From DAITQM01 sp036832975 (GTDB lineage: Bacteria; Pseudomonadota; Gammaproteobacteria; Xanthomonadales; Wenzhouxiangellaceae), in contig DAITQM010000002.1 of the NCBI GenBank assembly GCA_036832975.1, positions 1-64,000 on the forward strand: 64,000 nucleotides of DNA, given 5' to 3'. How positions within the stretch are numbered: the first letter of the stretch is position 1; the number at the start of each line of letters is the position of its first letter. Below, in pieces: positions 47,128-55,430 of this stretch. The translations under genes and the position numbers were made by a program. A model generated the notes under the pieces. The model had not been told where the DNA came from. It saw only the letters and a program-made list of their open reading frames with translations, and searched no databases.

Positions 47128-48810
47128 ATGTCCAATTCGTTGCCATGCAGCATGGATCGGCCATCCAGCCCATCCGGCCCATCCAGAGGGAGTGGACGAG
47201 AGCGCGGACGAGCGCATGAACGAACCGCGCTGGCCCTGGCGGTCTCCGCCGCGCTGCTCGGCGGCGTTGCCGGCGGCGCCCAGGCGCAAGCCTTCCCGCC
47301 GGTGGTCCAGCTCAGCGCGCTCGATGGTGCCAACGGCTTCATGCTCGACGGCGAGGCGGAGGGCGATTATTCCGGCTATTCGGTCGCGGCCGCCGGCGAT
47401 GTTAATGGCGACGGCCTCGACGATCTGATCGTCGGTGCTTTTCGCGCCTCCACCAACGGCGGCTTTTCCGGGCGCAGCTATGTGGTATTCGGAAAGACCG
47501 GCGGATTCGCCTCATCGCTGCAACTGTCCAGCCTGGACGGGACCAACGGCTTTAAGCTCGACGGCGAGGCGGCGTTAGATCGTTCCGGCCGTTCGGTCGC
47601 GGCCGCCGGCGATCTCAATGGTGACGGCCTTGACGATCTGATCGTCGGTGCTTATCGCGCCGACCCCAATGGCAGCGATTCCGGGCGCAGCTACGTGGTG
47701 TTCGGCCGTAGCCCAGGCTTTCCGGCATCCTTGCAACTTGCGGCGCTCGATGGTACGAACGGCTTTAAGCTCGACGGCGAGGCGGCGGGCGATGCTTCCG
47801 GCTTTTCGGTCGCGGCCGCCGGCGATGTCGATGGCGACGGGCTTGACGATCTGATCGTCGGCGCTTATCGCGCCGATCCAAACGGCGAGGCTTCCGGGCG
47901 CAGCTATGTGGTGTTCGGCCGAAGCACGGGCTTTACCTCGCCGTTGCCGCTATCCGATCTCGATGGCACCAACGGTTTCCAGGTCGACGGCGAGGCGGCG
48001 TTCGATTTTTCCGGCTTTTCGGTTGCGGCCGGCGGCGATCTCAATGGCGACGGCTTCGGCGATCTGATCGTCGGCGCTAAGTACTCCTCCCCCAACGGCA
48101 GCCTATCCGGGCGCAGCTATGTGGTGTTCGGCCGAAGCGCAGGCTTTCCCGCGAGCTTGCAACTTGCGGCGCTCGATGGCAGGAATGGCTTCAAGCTCGA
48201 CGGCGAGATGGCGGACGATCGTTCCGGCTTTTCGGTCGCGGCCGCCGGCGATCTCAATGGCGACGGCTTCGACGATCTGATCGTCGGCGCTACGTACTCC
48301 TCCCCCAACGGCTTCCGTTCCGGGCGCAGCTATGTGGTGTTCGGAAAGACCGGCGGATTCGCCTCGCCGCTGCAACTGTCCAGCCTGGACGGGACCGACG
48401 GCTTCAAGCTCGACGGCGAGTCGGCGTACGATCGTTCCGGCCGTTCAGTCGCGGCCGCCGGCGATCTTAATGGCGACGGCCTTGACGATCTGATTGTCGG
48501 CGTTCCGTACGCCGACCCCAACGGCAGCGGTTCCGGGCGCAGCTATGTGGTGTTCGGCCGAAGCTCAGGCTTTCCCGCGACATTGCAACTTGTGTCGCTC
48601 GATGGAACGAATGGCTTTAAGCTCGACGGCGAGGCGGCGTTAGATCGTTCCGGCACTTCGGTTGCGGCCGCCGGCGATGTCAATGGCGACGGCCTCGACG
48701 ACCTGATCGTCGGCGCTGCCGGAGCCGACCCCAACGGCAGCGGATCTGGGCGCAGCTATGTGGTGTTCGGTTCCAGCGTGCTGTTCGCCGATAGCTTCGA
48801 GTCACCGTAG
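47128..48810 (+). CDS. Exported FG-GAP seven-repeat beta-propeller protein
   Basis: A 560-residue protein with an N-terminal export signal (about 30-53, ending GGAQAQ). Seven tandem repeats of 71 residues follow, each with the Ca-binding FG-GAP core D(L/V)NGDG-DDLIVGA and the phrase GRSYVVFG. Seven blades should close one integrin-alpha-type propeller. At DNA level the repeats are 213 bp long and highly alike. The protein ends VLFADSFESP, like the sugar dehydrogenase. AGGAG lies 8 nt before ATG 47128. The role is likely surface or extracellular adhesion or binding, which is an inference. Confidence 0.85.
   Translation: MSNSLPCSMDRPSSPSGPSRGSGRERGRAHERTALALAVSAALLGGVAGGAQAQAFPPVVQLSALDGANGFMLDGEAEGDYSGYSVAAAGDVNGDGLDDLIVGAFRASTNGGFSGRSYVVFGKTGGFASSLQLSSLDGTNGFKLDGEAALDRSGRSVAAAGDLNGDGLDDLIVGAYRADPNGSDSGRSYVVFGRSPGFPASLQLAALDGTNGFKLDGEAAGDASGFSVAAAGDVDGDGLDDLIVGAYRADPNGEASGRSYVVFGRSTGFTSPLPLSDLDGTNGFQVDGEAAFDFSGFSVAAGGDLNGDGFGDLIVGAKYSSPNGSLSGRSYVVFGRSAGFPASLQLAALDGRNGFKLDGEMADDRSGFSVAAAGDLNGDGFDDLIVGATYSSPNGFRSGRSYVVFGKTGGFASPLQLSSLDGTDGFKLDGESAYDRSGRSVAAAGDLNGDGLDDLIVGVPYADPNGSGSGRSYVVFGRSSGFPATLQLVSLDGTNGFKLDGEAALDRSGTSVAAAGDVNGDGLDDLIVGAAGADPNGSGSGRSYVVFGSSVLFADSFESP
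47306..48776 (+). repeat. Seven tandem 213-bp coding repeats
   Basis: The period of 213 bp equals 71 codons, without frameshift. Repeats 1, 2, 5 and 6 share identical stretches at the GKTGGFAS and SSLDGT blocks, pointing to unequal recombination or conversion among units. Confidence 0.85.
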
Positions 48811-48918
48811 ATTGCAGATCGAACGGCGGCTCAACCGCCCGCGAAACGCGCCATCTGCCAGGAGCCCGAAGTACGAGAACGTGATTTTGCTGGATGAATT
48901 GATCGGGATTTCAGTAGA

Positions 48919-49157
48919 CCCAATAGTTGCATAAATTTTGCTCGATTTCAAATTCACCGGGAAAACATATAATTATGTTGCTATTAGCAGGAAAATCGAA
49001 TTCATCTAAGGTGACGCGCCCGGTTTCTCGCCCAAGCTGGCGGCACATCTTGTCCGCTTCCCCTCGAACCGTAGAATTACTACGGTTCGTCGGGGAATCG
49101 GACAAGCTGCACTCGCCAGCTTGACCGAGAATTCCGGGAATCTATGCAACAATTGGG
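48919..49157 (-). repeat. MITE-like element, family 1, full copy C (239 bp, inverted)
   Basis: It is the reverse complement of copies A and B, with CCCAAT at 48919-48924 and ATTGGG at 49152-49157. Exact 4-bp duplications TAGA flank it (48915-48918 and 49158-49161). It separates the exported-protein block from the toxin-antitoxin island. Confidence 0.93.
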
Positions 49158-49196
49158 TAGATTAGGCGGGTCCGGCCCCAGTCAAGGGGGTGATGG

Positions 49197-50504
49197 TCAC
49201 GCGTGCTCCCGGAACAGGCCCCGCCGATGGGCACTGGCGATCTTTGTTACGATGTCGGCGCCGATGCCGGCGGTTGCGGCAAAATCCGGCCAGCACCCGA
49301 CCGCGGCCGAGACTTCGCCGAGGATGTCCAGGGTGCGCGCCGGGCCTTGCTCGGCGGCATCGCCGAGCCGGAGCAGGTCCTGGGTGGTGAAGTCGTCGCG
49401 CTTGCCCGCCAGGGCCATCTGGTGGCGCGCGGTCCAGCGGCCGGCGGGGTTGAAGGCGTAGGTCAGGTCATAGGCCGGGCTGAGGCGCCAGCGGCCCTGC
49501 TTGTCCATCAGGAACGCGACCTGCTTGACGTGGTCGTCGTGGTTGCGGGCCAGTACATTGAAAAAGGCCCGGCGCAGGAATTCCGCCTGGTCGGCGGCGG
49601 GGCATTTCAGCCTCCGGATCACGCCCAGAGTCTGCTCGTAGCTGAACAGGCCGGGCTCGTTGTAATCGACGTGCACCAGCGCGCCCAGGGTCTGCATGTG
49701 CAGGCGCTCGCGGCCGCCGGGTCGGTCGAAACGGCGCACCATAAAGTGGCGTCGCGGGCCGTCTTCCAGCAGCGCGGTCTCGGGCAGATCGATGCCGGCG
49801 GCGCGGGCCATCAGGCTGTAGGCGTATTCGATGCGACCGTAGCCCTGCGGGTCCGGGATGCCGTGGTCGCCGCTGCCCTGCACGCCGTCCAGCTTGAGCA
49901 GCCAGTGACTGAAACCCGGCGGCACGTCGATCTGGCCGGAGCGCAGTTCCGTGCGTGATTCGTTGAATGCCACCAGCGCCTTGGCCCGGGCGCCACCAGC
50001 CGAGACACCGACCGAGATAAGGTTTTCGTAGTTTTCCCTGTTCGATATGACGCGCCGTGCGTTGCGTCTCGAATCCAGCACGGCGTTGGCCAGTGCCACC
50101 AGGTCGTCGATTTCGATCGGATTGTCGTCGCTGCCCAGCGCCTGATTGGGGGGCGCGAACGACAGCGCGCCCATTGCGCGGCGGCCGATGTAGAGCAGTT
50201 TTTCGACCGGATTCATCGAGTTGGCAGGGCGCCCCTGCGCCTCCAGCCAGCGGTTGATCACCGCATGTCCGTAGCGGTCGGGCAGGGCGTCGGCGAGCAG
50301 GCCCGGCAGCCCCTGGAAGGCTTCTTCGGGCAGCCGGTCGAAGCGGTAGAGGCCGCGCCGTTTGGGCATCCGGATCGGCGAGGGTTCGATCGGGTTGCCG
50401 AGGAAGGCCTCCAGATAGCGGAAATCGGCGAAACGGCGGATCGGATCCCAGGCCACCTCGGCGATCGGGGTGTCCCACAGTTCAACGCTGGCTCGCGTCG
50501 TCAT
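49197..50504 (-). CDS. hipA: HipA-family kinase toxin (module 1)
   Basis: A 435-residue Ser/Thr kinase of the HipA family, whose best-known member phosphorylates GltX and stops translation. The N-subdomain 1 is followed by the kinase fold. The Gly-rich loop is SAGGARAKALV, the ATP-contacting motif is HFMVRRFDRP, the catalytic loop is NHDDHVKQVAFL (near 300) and the metal site is SPAYDLTYAF. I start at ATG 50504 (MTTRASVELW), which gives a 23-nt overlap with hipB. The antitoxin is upstream, the standard order. Confidence 0.92.
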   Translation of the reverse strand: MTTRASVELWDTPIAEVAWDPIRRFADFRYLEAFLGNPIEPSPIRMPKRRGLYRFDRLPEEAFQGLPGLLADALPDRYGHAVINRWLEAQGRPANSMNPVEKLLYIGRRAMGALSFAPPNQALGSDDNPIEIDDLVALANAVLDSRRNARRVISNRENYENLISVGVSAGGARAKALVAFNESRTELRSGQIDVPPGFSHWLLKLDGVQGSGDHGIPDPQGYGRIEYAYSLMARAAGIDLPETALLEDGPRRHFMVRRFDRPGGRERLHMQTLGALVHVDYNEPGLFSYEQTLGVIRRLKCPAADQAEFLRRAFFNVLARNHDDHVKQVAFLMDKQGRWRLSPAYDLTYAFNPAGRWTARHQMALAGKRDDFTTQDLLRLGDAAEQGPARTLDILGEVSAAVGCWPDFAATAGIGADIVTKIASAHRRGLFREHA

Positions 50505-50835
50505 TCCACTGCCATCCGTCGTCGCGAACTGCCGTCGCTGGTCTGCGCATCCGTTCCGGCAGCGCATCGGCGTCGAGCAACGGCGAGTCGCTCAGATCCG
50601 GCACCAGCGCTTCTAGGCCGTCCAGCAGATCCAGCGCGCGCAACAGCCTGATCAGAACGCCCAGGCGCGCATCGGTGCTGCCTTCCTCGATGCGCCGTAT
50701 CGTGGCTTCGCCAACACCCGAAGCTTCGGCCAGGTCCGTTTGCCTGAGCCCACGCGCCAGGCGCTGGAGACGCAGGCGCCGACCGAATTCATGACGGATC
50801 GACGAAATCGCTTGTTCGGGACGATAATCAATCAT
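50482..50835 (-). CDS. hipB: HipB-like XRE antitoxin (module 1)
   Basis: A 117-residue DNA-binding antitoxin. The helix-turn-helix at about 15-65 has GRRLRLQRLARGLRQTDLAE and GVGEATIRRIEEGS. The C-terminal tail (LPERMRRPATAV) is Arg-rich and probably contacts HipA. ATG 50835 is chosen because the frame before it lacks coding character. It overlaps hipA by 23 nt and probably represses the pair from the AT-rich stretch just upstream (about 50836-50880). Confidence 0.9.
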   Translation of the reverse strand: MIDYRPEQAISSIRHEFGRRLRLQRLARGLRQTDLAEASGVGEATIRRIEEGSTDARLGVLIRLLRALDLLDGLEALVPDLSDSPLLDADALPERMRRPATAVRDDGWQWNDDASQR

Positions 50836-51329
50836 GAAGTATAGTTTACCACCATATTCGGTGTTTATGCGATCATTGTTGATCGATATAGCGCGCGGTA
50901 CGGATGCCGAGACGCGGAGAAAAGGAATCGAGGACAAGACAGCAATCAAGACTGTTGCACCTTGGCCAAGCTGCGCCTGAGGGCAACCGCCTGCATCCGG
51001 ATCAAGAAGATCCACCAGACGTTGCGGTTGCGCTTTGGCTATCCCGGCAGTTCCCCCTCGGTGTGGCGCTTCGTCCAGGGGGACTGCGCCGTGCCCCGGT
51101 GCTATGACGTCATCTTCACCAGCCAATCCCAGCTCGGCGGCCAGATCCACGCCGCCCGCGCCACCGGCAGCATCGAGCGCCAGCTCCGCGATTGACTGTC
51201 CTCGATGGCAGATTTGCCTCCGGGGTGATCATGTTCTCGATTGGCTGTTCGATCTGATCATTCGGATTGAGCCGGTTACCAGGGGCCGAAGGGCCGGATT
51301 TTCGGTGAGTGTCCAGGCTCTCGTGCTAC
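50836..51329. other. Region without a recognised gene; possible gene fragment
   Basis: 494 bp. A plus-strand frame at 50962-51195 (77 codons, ending in a TGA at 51193-51195) has normal-looking composition (FGYPGSSPSVWRFVQGD, QSQLGGQIHAARATG). It matches no family I recognise and may be the tail of a lost gene. A variant of the island junction motif lies at 51304-51323. Confidence 0.45.
51304..51323 (+). repeat. Island junction motif, variant copy
   Basis: GGTGAGTGTCCAGGCTCTCG, shared (18 of 20) with 57541-57560 and sharing its first half with the main motif. It ends 6 bp before the 3' end of the YgiT-type gene. Confidence 0.55.
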
Positions 51330-51557
51330 TCATGCTGCCCAGCGCAGGATTTCCACCTCGGCGCCCTTGTTCACGGCCGCCTCGGCCATAGCCAGGACTT
51401 TGTCGGTCATAGCCTCAGAAAGATAATATTCGCTGCACTGAGCGCAGACCTGCGCCGGAACATCCTTGATCACCACCATCGTTTCCCCGCGTTGCAAAGT
51501 GATGGTGGTCTTCCCATTAGTGACTTCACCGGTCTTGCAAATCACGCATTTCATCAC
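51330..51557 (-). CDS. YgiT-type zinc-finger antitoxin
   Basis: A 75-residue protein with two CxxC knuckles, CVIC at 4-7 and CAQC near 37-40, the zinc finger of YgiT/MqsA N-terminal domains. The segment GETMVVIKDVPAQVC is diagnostic. No helix-turn-helix follows, so it is the short form that pairs with DUF4258 toxins. Its start overlaps the end of the toxin gene (ATGA). Confidence 0.88.
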   Translation of the reverse strand: MMKCVICKTGEVTNGKTTITLQRGETMVVIKDVPAQVCAQCSEYYLSEAMTDKVLAMAEAAVNKGAEVEILRWAA

Positions 51558-51838
51558 TGTCTCCGCGTCCTGAAATCATGTGACCACATGCCCGGATCGG
51601 GGCGATAGGCCGTTACTACGAAACATTTCCGGCTTTCCATCTCACGGGCTACTACCACATGAACCGGTTCGTCGGATACAAAGCCCAGCACCAGGCAACT
51701 TGGATGTGGGCTGTCATCCGCGTATTCGGCAATCACATCGCCGTTTCGGACAATTTCAAGAATCGCATCTCTATACAACGCGCGCTCAAACATTCGACGG
51801 AATGCGTGACCACTGAAAAAGACCTCGGCGCAATCCAT
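51554..51838 (-). CDS. DUF4258 toxin (MqsR/RelE-like)
   Basis: A 94-residue DUF4258 protein, a small RNase-like toxin fold related to MqsR/BrnT. The pattern FSGHAFRRMFERAL, IVRNGDVIAEYADD, PSCLVLGFV and VVVAREMESRKCFVVTAYRP is typical. ATG 51838 has GGGAG 9 nt upstream; a longer frame from 51919 is less likely. The toxin comes before its YgiT-type antitoxin and overlaps it by 4 nt. Confidence 0.83.
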   Translation of the reverse strand: MDCAEVFFSGHAFRRMFERALYRDAILEIVRNGDVIAEYADDSPHPSCLVLGFVSDEPVHVVVAREMESRKCFVVTAYRPDPGMWSHDFRTRRQ

Positions 51839-52473
51839 CAATTCAGCTCCCACATCGCCATCAATTCGTCGCTGCGTGCTTCGACCATCTAAATCGCGAT
51901 GCGTTGTGTATAGGTTCACAACTCTTTATTACAATATATCATATGTTATTACTATTATTTTCGTAAGTAGTTCATCCGCCTCCTGCGATTGATACCGATG
52001 AGGGATGAATTTGTGATATGACTTACGAACCAGCTCAAAATAAAGCCTGAAAATTCAGATACTTAGACTACTGGTTGCCCATGTGGGGGCTAGGTGCTTT
52101 AACGGCCACCGACCCCATAGGCCACACCCCCGCCTGGAGTTATCCTACATCTTCCAAGCGGCGCCCATCACAATGCAATTTCGATGGTAGACCCCTTTTG
52201 CCTCCCGGCGACCAGCAGATTCCAATCGGCGGCTTCGTCGGCAAACTGCCCGTTGCCCAGATTGTGTAGCAACAGGCCTGTTGAACGATCCCCGCGCGGA
52301 ATGTACAAGTCCACCCAACCGTCGCGGTCGATATCGGCCGCGGCCAGGTCCCCGGTCATGAAATCGCGGGTTTCTCTATGACCGAATTGCAGAACGTGCT
52401 TAATCAAAAAACCGCTTGCAAACAGGGAAAAATATGTCATAATTGTACATGAAACTCCGAAAATGAAGGAAAA
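51839..52473. other. AT-rich spacer with a gene remnant
   Basis: 635 bp. The first 240 bp are AT-rich and hold nothing recognisable apart from probable promoter sequence for the DUF4258 module. The VCBS/FG-GAP remnant listed separately is at 52168-52440. The last 30 bp precede the DUF4143 ATPase, with AAGGA at 52466-52470. Confidence 0.55.
52168..52440 (-). pseudogene. Fragment of a VCBS/FG-GAP repeat protein
   Basis: About 90 codons encoding FMTGDLAAADIDRDGWVDLY and GLLLHNLGNGQFADEAADWN, a single calcium-binding VCBS-type blade as in CRTAC1/UnbV-like exported proteins. There is no signal peptide and only one blade, so this is a remnant. It is not a copy of the propeller at 47128; its repeat type differs. 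Confidence 0.6.
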
Positions 52474-53667
52474 ATGGAAATTGTTAAGCGATTTTTTCAG
52501 CCTTCAAAGACAAGCTACTTCCTTTTTGGGCCACGAGGCACCGGCAAGTCGACGTGGCTCAGACAACAATACAAACATGCGATCTGGCTCGATTTACTGG
52601 ATCCCGGAGAGCATCGCCTGTATTTGGCTCGTCCAGAGCGGCTTCGCGAACTGGTGGCCGGCAGGCCGCATGTGAAGTATGTCATCATCGACGAAGTCCA
52701 AAAGGCGCCTGTGCTTTTGGACGTGGTTCACGAACTCATCGAATCGAATTCCAGCCTGCGCTTCGTGTTGACCGGCTCCAGTGCCCGCAAGTTACGCCGA
52801 GGGGCTGCAAATCTGCTGGCTGGACGACTTGTGGAAGCCAGTTTCCATCCCTTCATGGCCGCGGAGCTCGGCGATGCTTTCGATCTGAACCGCGCCCTCC
52901 AACTCGGGATGGTCCCGCTGGTAATGGGATCTAAGGACCCGAATGCCACGGTGCGGGCCTATGCTTCGCTGTATCTACGCGAAGAGGTCCAGGCCGAGGC
53001 GCTGGTGCGGGATGTCGGAGCATTTGCCCGCTTTCTCGAGGCGATCAGTTTTTCCCATGGTTCCGTGCTCAATCTCGCGGAGGTGGCGCGCGAGTGCCAT
53101 GTAGGACGCAAGACGGTGGAAGGGTATCTGGATATCCTTGTAGATTTGTTATTAGCTTTTCGGATTCCGGTGTTTACACGCCGCGCCAAACGTCATTTGA
53201 TCAGGCATGAAAAGTTTTTCTATTTCGATGCCGGCGTCTACCGCTCGTTGCGGCCATGCGGGCCACTGGACCGGCCGGAGGAGATCGAAGGCATGGCTCT
53301 AGAAGGACTGGTGGCGCAGCATTTGCGAGCCTGGCTTGCCTATCGGCAATCTTCGGCCGAATTATATTATTGGAGGACGAAAGCCGGAACGGAAGTCGAC
53401 TTTGTCGTCTATGGACCGGACATCTTTTACGCGATCGAAGTTAAACGGGCTGGAAACATTCATCGCAAGGACGTACGCGCATTGCGGGCATTCCTGGCCG
53501 ATTATCCCGAAGCGCGGGCTGTTGTGATTTATTTAGGCAAAAATCGCCTGGTGGTGGACGGCGTTCCATGCATTCCATGCGATGAATTCCTGCTCGGCTT
53601 GTCTCCGTCCGAAAAGATAGACAATTTATACAATTTTGCTCTCCCTCCTGGAGAGAGCCGGAGGTGA
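52474..53667 (+). CDS. AAA-type ATPase with DUF4143 domain
   Basis: A 397-residue protein. Walker A GPRGTGKST is at 19-27, Walker B YVIIDEVQKA near 70-79, and sensor LTGSSARKLRRG near 108. The C-terminal DUF4143 domain (about 200-360) has a PD-(D/E)xK-like TKAGTEVDFVV and YAIEVKRAG pattern. Such ATPases are common on mobile islands, and their role is unknown. The start has AAGGAAAA upstream. The base composition is lower in GC than the chromosomal backbone genes. Confidence 0.88.
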   Translation: MEIVKRFFQPSKTSYFLFGPRGTGKSTWLRQQYKHAIWLDLLDPGEHRLYLARPERLRELVAGRPHVKYVIIDEVQKAPVLLDVVHELIESNSSLRFVLTGSSARKLRRGAANLLAGRLVEASFHPFMAAELGDAFDLNRALQLGMVPLVMGSKDPNATVRAYASLYLREEVQAEALVRDVGAFARFLEAISFSHGSVLNLAEVARECHVGRKTVEGYLDILVDLLLAFRIPVFTRRAKRHLIRHEKFFYFDAGVYRSLRPCGPLDRPEEIEGMALEGLVAQHLRAWLAYRQSSAELYYWRTKAGTEVDFVVYGPDIFYAIEVKRAGNIHRKDVRALRAFLADYPEARAVVIYLGKNRLVVDGVPCIPCDEFLLGLSPSEKIDNLYNFALPPGESRR

Positions 53668-53743
53668 GGGCACACTACATCCCGGAGCTTCGAAGACCGA
53701 ACCTTCCACAGCCTTGTCAACAGTCATATTTTATAGTGGGAGG

Positions 53744-53763
53744 CGTGGGTGTTCACGATTTCC
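53744..53763 (+). repeat. Island junction motif
   Basis: CGTGGGTGTTCACGATTTCC, a slightly divergent copy, ending 3 bp before the 3' end of the first VapC gene. Confidence 0.6.
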
Positions 53764-53766
53764 CTT

Positions 53767-54183
53767 TTATTCAGGCACTAGCTGTAAGGCTTCGACATGC
53801 CTTGGCTGCAACGTGCCGAAGTGGCGATGATCCAGCGTCGCCAGTTTTGTCTCATTCAACCTTTCGACTACCGCCAGCACCGCCGCGTCCACGAAGCCGA
53901 TATCGGCGTCGGAGTAGCGGTCGCACAGTTCATGAATCCGGCGATAGTCCTGAAGTTCGATGACCTCGACACTGTAGGCGCCCGTAAGAATATCATCCAG
54001 CAGGGCGACCAGCACGCCAGCGTGCAGGCGGGTATGAATCCAATAGTCCACCTCGACCAAAACCGGCGCGGGAATCACAAGGCGTTCATCGATGTTTTCG
54101 ATAAGCCGGCGGCACGCCGCATGATCCGCATCCCCCCGATCAAGAGACGCGTAGAGCGGGCCCGTATCCAGAATCAGCGCCAT
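53767..54183 (-). CDS. vapC: PIN-domain RNase toxin (VapC-like), first
   Basis: A 138-residue PIN ribonuclease. Acidic residues expected at the active site are present: Asp6 (LILDTGPLYA), Glu near 44 (VLVEVDYW), Asp near 95 (DADIGFVDAAVLA) and Asp near 117 (LATLDHRHF). It should cleave RNA when free of antitoxin. It overlaps the upstream RHH antitoxin gene by 10 nt. Confidence 0.9.
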   Translation of the reverse strand: MALILDTGPLYASLDRGDADHAACRRLIENIDERLVIPAPVLVEVDYWIHTRLHAGVLVALLDDILTGAYSVEVIELQDYRRIHELCDRYSDADIGFVDAAVLAVVERLNETKLATLDHRHFGTLQPRHVEALQLVPE

Positions 54184-54398
54184 GCACGCGGCTCCGGCCG
54201 TTCCTCTCCTGCCCTGCGGGCGGTGTCAGTATGCCCGGAATTGCCGATGCCCAGGCTCCTGGGGCGCGGGCGAAGCTGATCGGCTTTTTCTTCGAGGGCC
54301 TCGCGGATGATCGAGGCCATTGAAGTCCGCCGTTCGGCGGCGAAAGCACGTAAGCGCCGCAGCAAGTCTTCCGGAAGGGATAGGGTGGTGCGTTCCAT
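54174..54398 (-). CDS. Ribbon-helix-helix (CopG-type) antitoxin
   Basis: A 74-residue antitoxin. The N-terminal ribbon-helix-helix (MERTTLSLPEDLLRRLRAFA, then RRTSMASIIREALEEKA) binds DNA. The disordered C-terminal tail should wrap the PIN toxin. It is upstream of and overlapping its vapC, as expected for an autoregulated pair. Confidence 0.88.
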   Translation of the reverse strand: MERTTLSLPEDLLRRLRAFAAERRTSMASIIREALEEKADQLRPRPRSLGIGNSGHTDTARRAGEERPEPRAWR

Positions 54399-54454
54399 GG
54401 CATCATGATGCCATTAGTGATGTCTAGTGTCAACTACACTATTCCGCACGGAAG

Positions 54455-54474
54455 GGTGCGTGCCCACGATTTCT
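54455..54474 (+). repeat. Island junction motif
   Basis: GGTGCGTGCCCACGATTTCT, between the CopG-type antitoxin start and the end of the second vapC. Preceded by TTCCGCACGGAAG. Confidence 0.7.
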
Positions 54475-54579
54475 ATGATTTACAGTGCACGATGCACGAT
54501 ACACGACCTGACACCCAGCCCATACACGGCTGGGCTGGGCTAATGGGTGACCCTCAAATTCCGCGATTTTCGTCGCAGG

Positions 54580-54993
54580 CTATTTTTGTAACCAGTTTTC
54601 CACTGTCAGTCCCGGTACTCGGGAGAATTCTCCGACATTGGCACTCACGACCGTTAATCCTGCTGCGCGGGCATGGGCAGCGATCAGCAGGTCGTTGGGA
54701 CCGATGGGCGTTCCCTGCCGCATCAAGAAATGGCGGAGTTTCGCATACTCTCGGTCAGCCGGCGCATCCAGCGGCAGGACCTCCAGGGCGGAGAGCAGCA
54801 GATCGACCCGGTCGGTGAGCTTATCCGAGCCCGACTTGGCTGCACCGTAACGTAGTTCCGCAGCGACAACGATACTGGTGCAGATGCCGTCTTCACCGGC
54901 AGCGGTAATCCGGTCTGCTACCACGCCCTGGGGATTGCGGACCAGATCAGAGAGGATGTTGGTATCCAGTAAATAGACCGGCGAACCCTTCAC
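54580..54993 (-). CDS. vapC: VapC toxin, second
   Basis: A 137-residue PIN-domain RNase of the classical VapC type. It has YLLDTNILSDLVRNP (Asp9), AAELRYGA (Glu near 47), IGPNDLLIAAHARA (Asp near 99) and VVSANVGEFSRVPGL; the last motif has Asn where many have Asp. It overlaps vapB by 4 nt (ATGA). Confidence 0.93.
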   Translation of the reverse strand: MKGSPVYLLDTNILSDLVRNPQGVVADRITAAGEDGICTSIVVAAELRYGAAKSGSDKLTDRVDLLLSALEVLPLDAPADREYAKLRHFLMRQGTPIGPNDLLIAAHARAAGLTVVSANVGEFSRVPGLTVENWLQK

Positions 54994-55232
54994 AGCGCGG
55001 CGTCATCCAGCGGGGGTAGATCATCATCCACATCGGGGAAGGGCTCGTCCAGGGGCTTAAGGGTGGAAAGCAACGCCAGTAGTCGGCCTTTGCGGATCGG
55101 CTCCACAATCAGGCGGTCGCCTTCCTTGCGGATGAGGGCTTCGTCGCCATCCATCTCGAACTCGCGGGGAATACGCAACGCCTGGTTTCGCCCATTGCGG
55201 AAGAGGCGCACGTGACGATCAGTGGTAGCCAT
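54990..55232 (-). CDS. vapB: VapB antitoxin, AbrB/SpoVT type
   Basis: An 80-residue antitoxin. The swapped-hairpin AbrB fold (VRLFRNGRNQALRIPREFEM, EALIRKEGDRLIVEPIRK) is typical of VapB/MvaT-type partners. The acidic C-terminal tail (DVDDDLPPLDDAAL) should bind VapC. It lies upstream of vapC with a 4-nt overlap. Confidence 0.92.
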   Translation of the reverse strand: MATTDRHVRLFRNGRNQALRIPREFEMDGDEALIRKEGDRLIVEPIRKGRLLALLSTLKPLDEPFPDVDDDLPPLDDAAL

Positions 55233-55380
55233 TCGAATATCCTCCGGCCGGTGATATATGCCAAAGCATATGCCACTTGCTTCAGAAAGTCAACCAGCCT
55301 GTCAGGGCGAAAACGCCGACCAATGATAAAATTTTTGGTGGGAGAATTTTCGGTTGGTCCAAAGATTCCGCAATCAGAAG

Positions 55381-55400
55381 GGTGGGTGCCCACGATTTCT
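55381..55400 (+). repeat. Island junction motif
   Basis: GGTGGGTGCCCACGATTTCT, preceded by TTCCGCAATCAGAAG, the same left flank as the copy at 61184. It lies 30 bp before the 3' end of the second hipA. Confidence 0.75.
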
Positions 55401-55430
55401 TGTTGAATGAATTGCGCCGTAATTCCTTTC

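Noticed and set aside
47306..48776. CRISPR-like regular repeats
   Set aside because: The 213-bp period is coding (71 codons), with no short repeat/spacer pattern and no cas genes; it encodes propeller blades.
50962..51195. A real small gene of 77 codons
   Set aside because: Composition is gene-like but there is no recognisable family, ribosome binding site or partner; kept only as a possible fragment.
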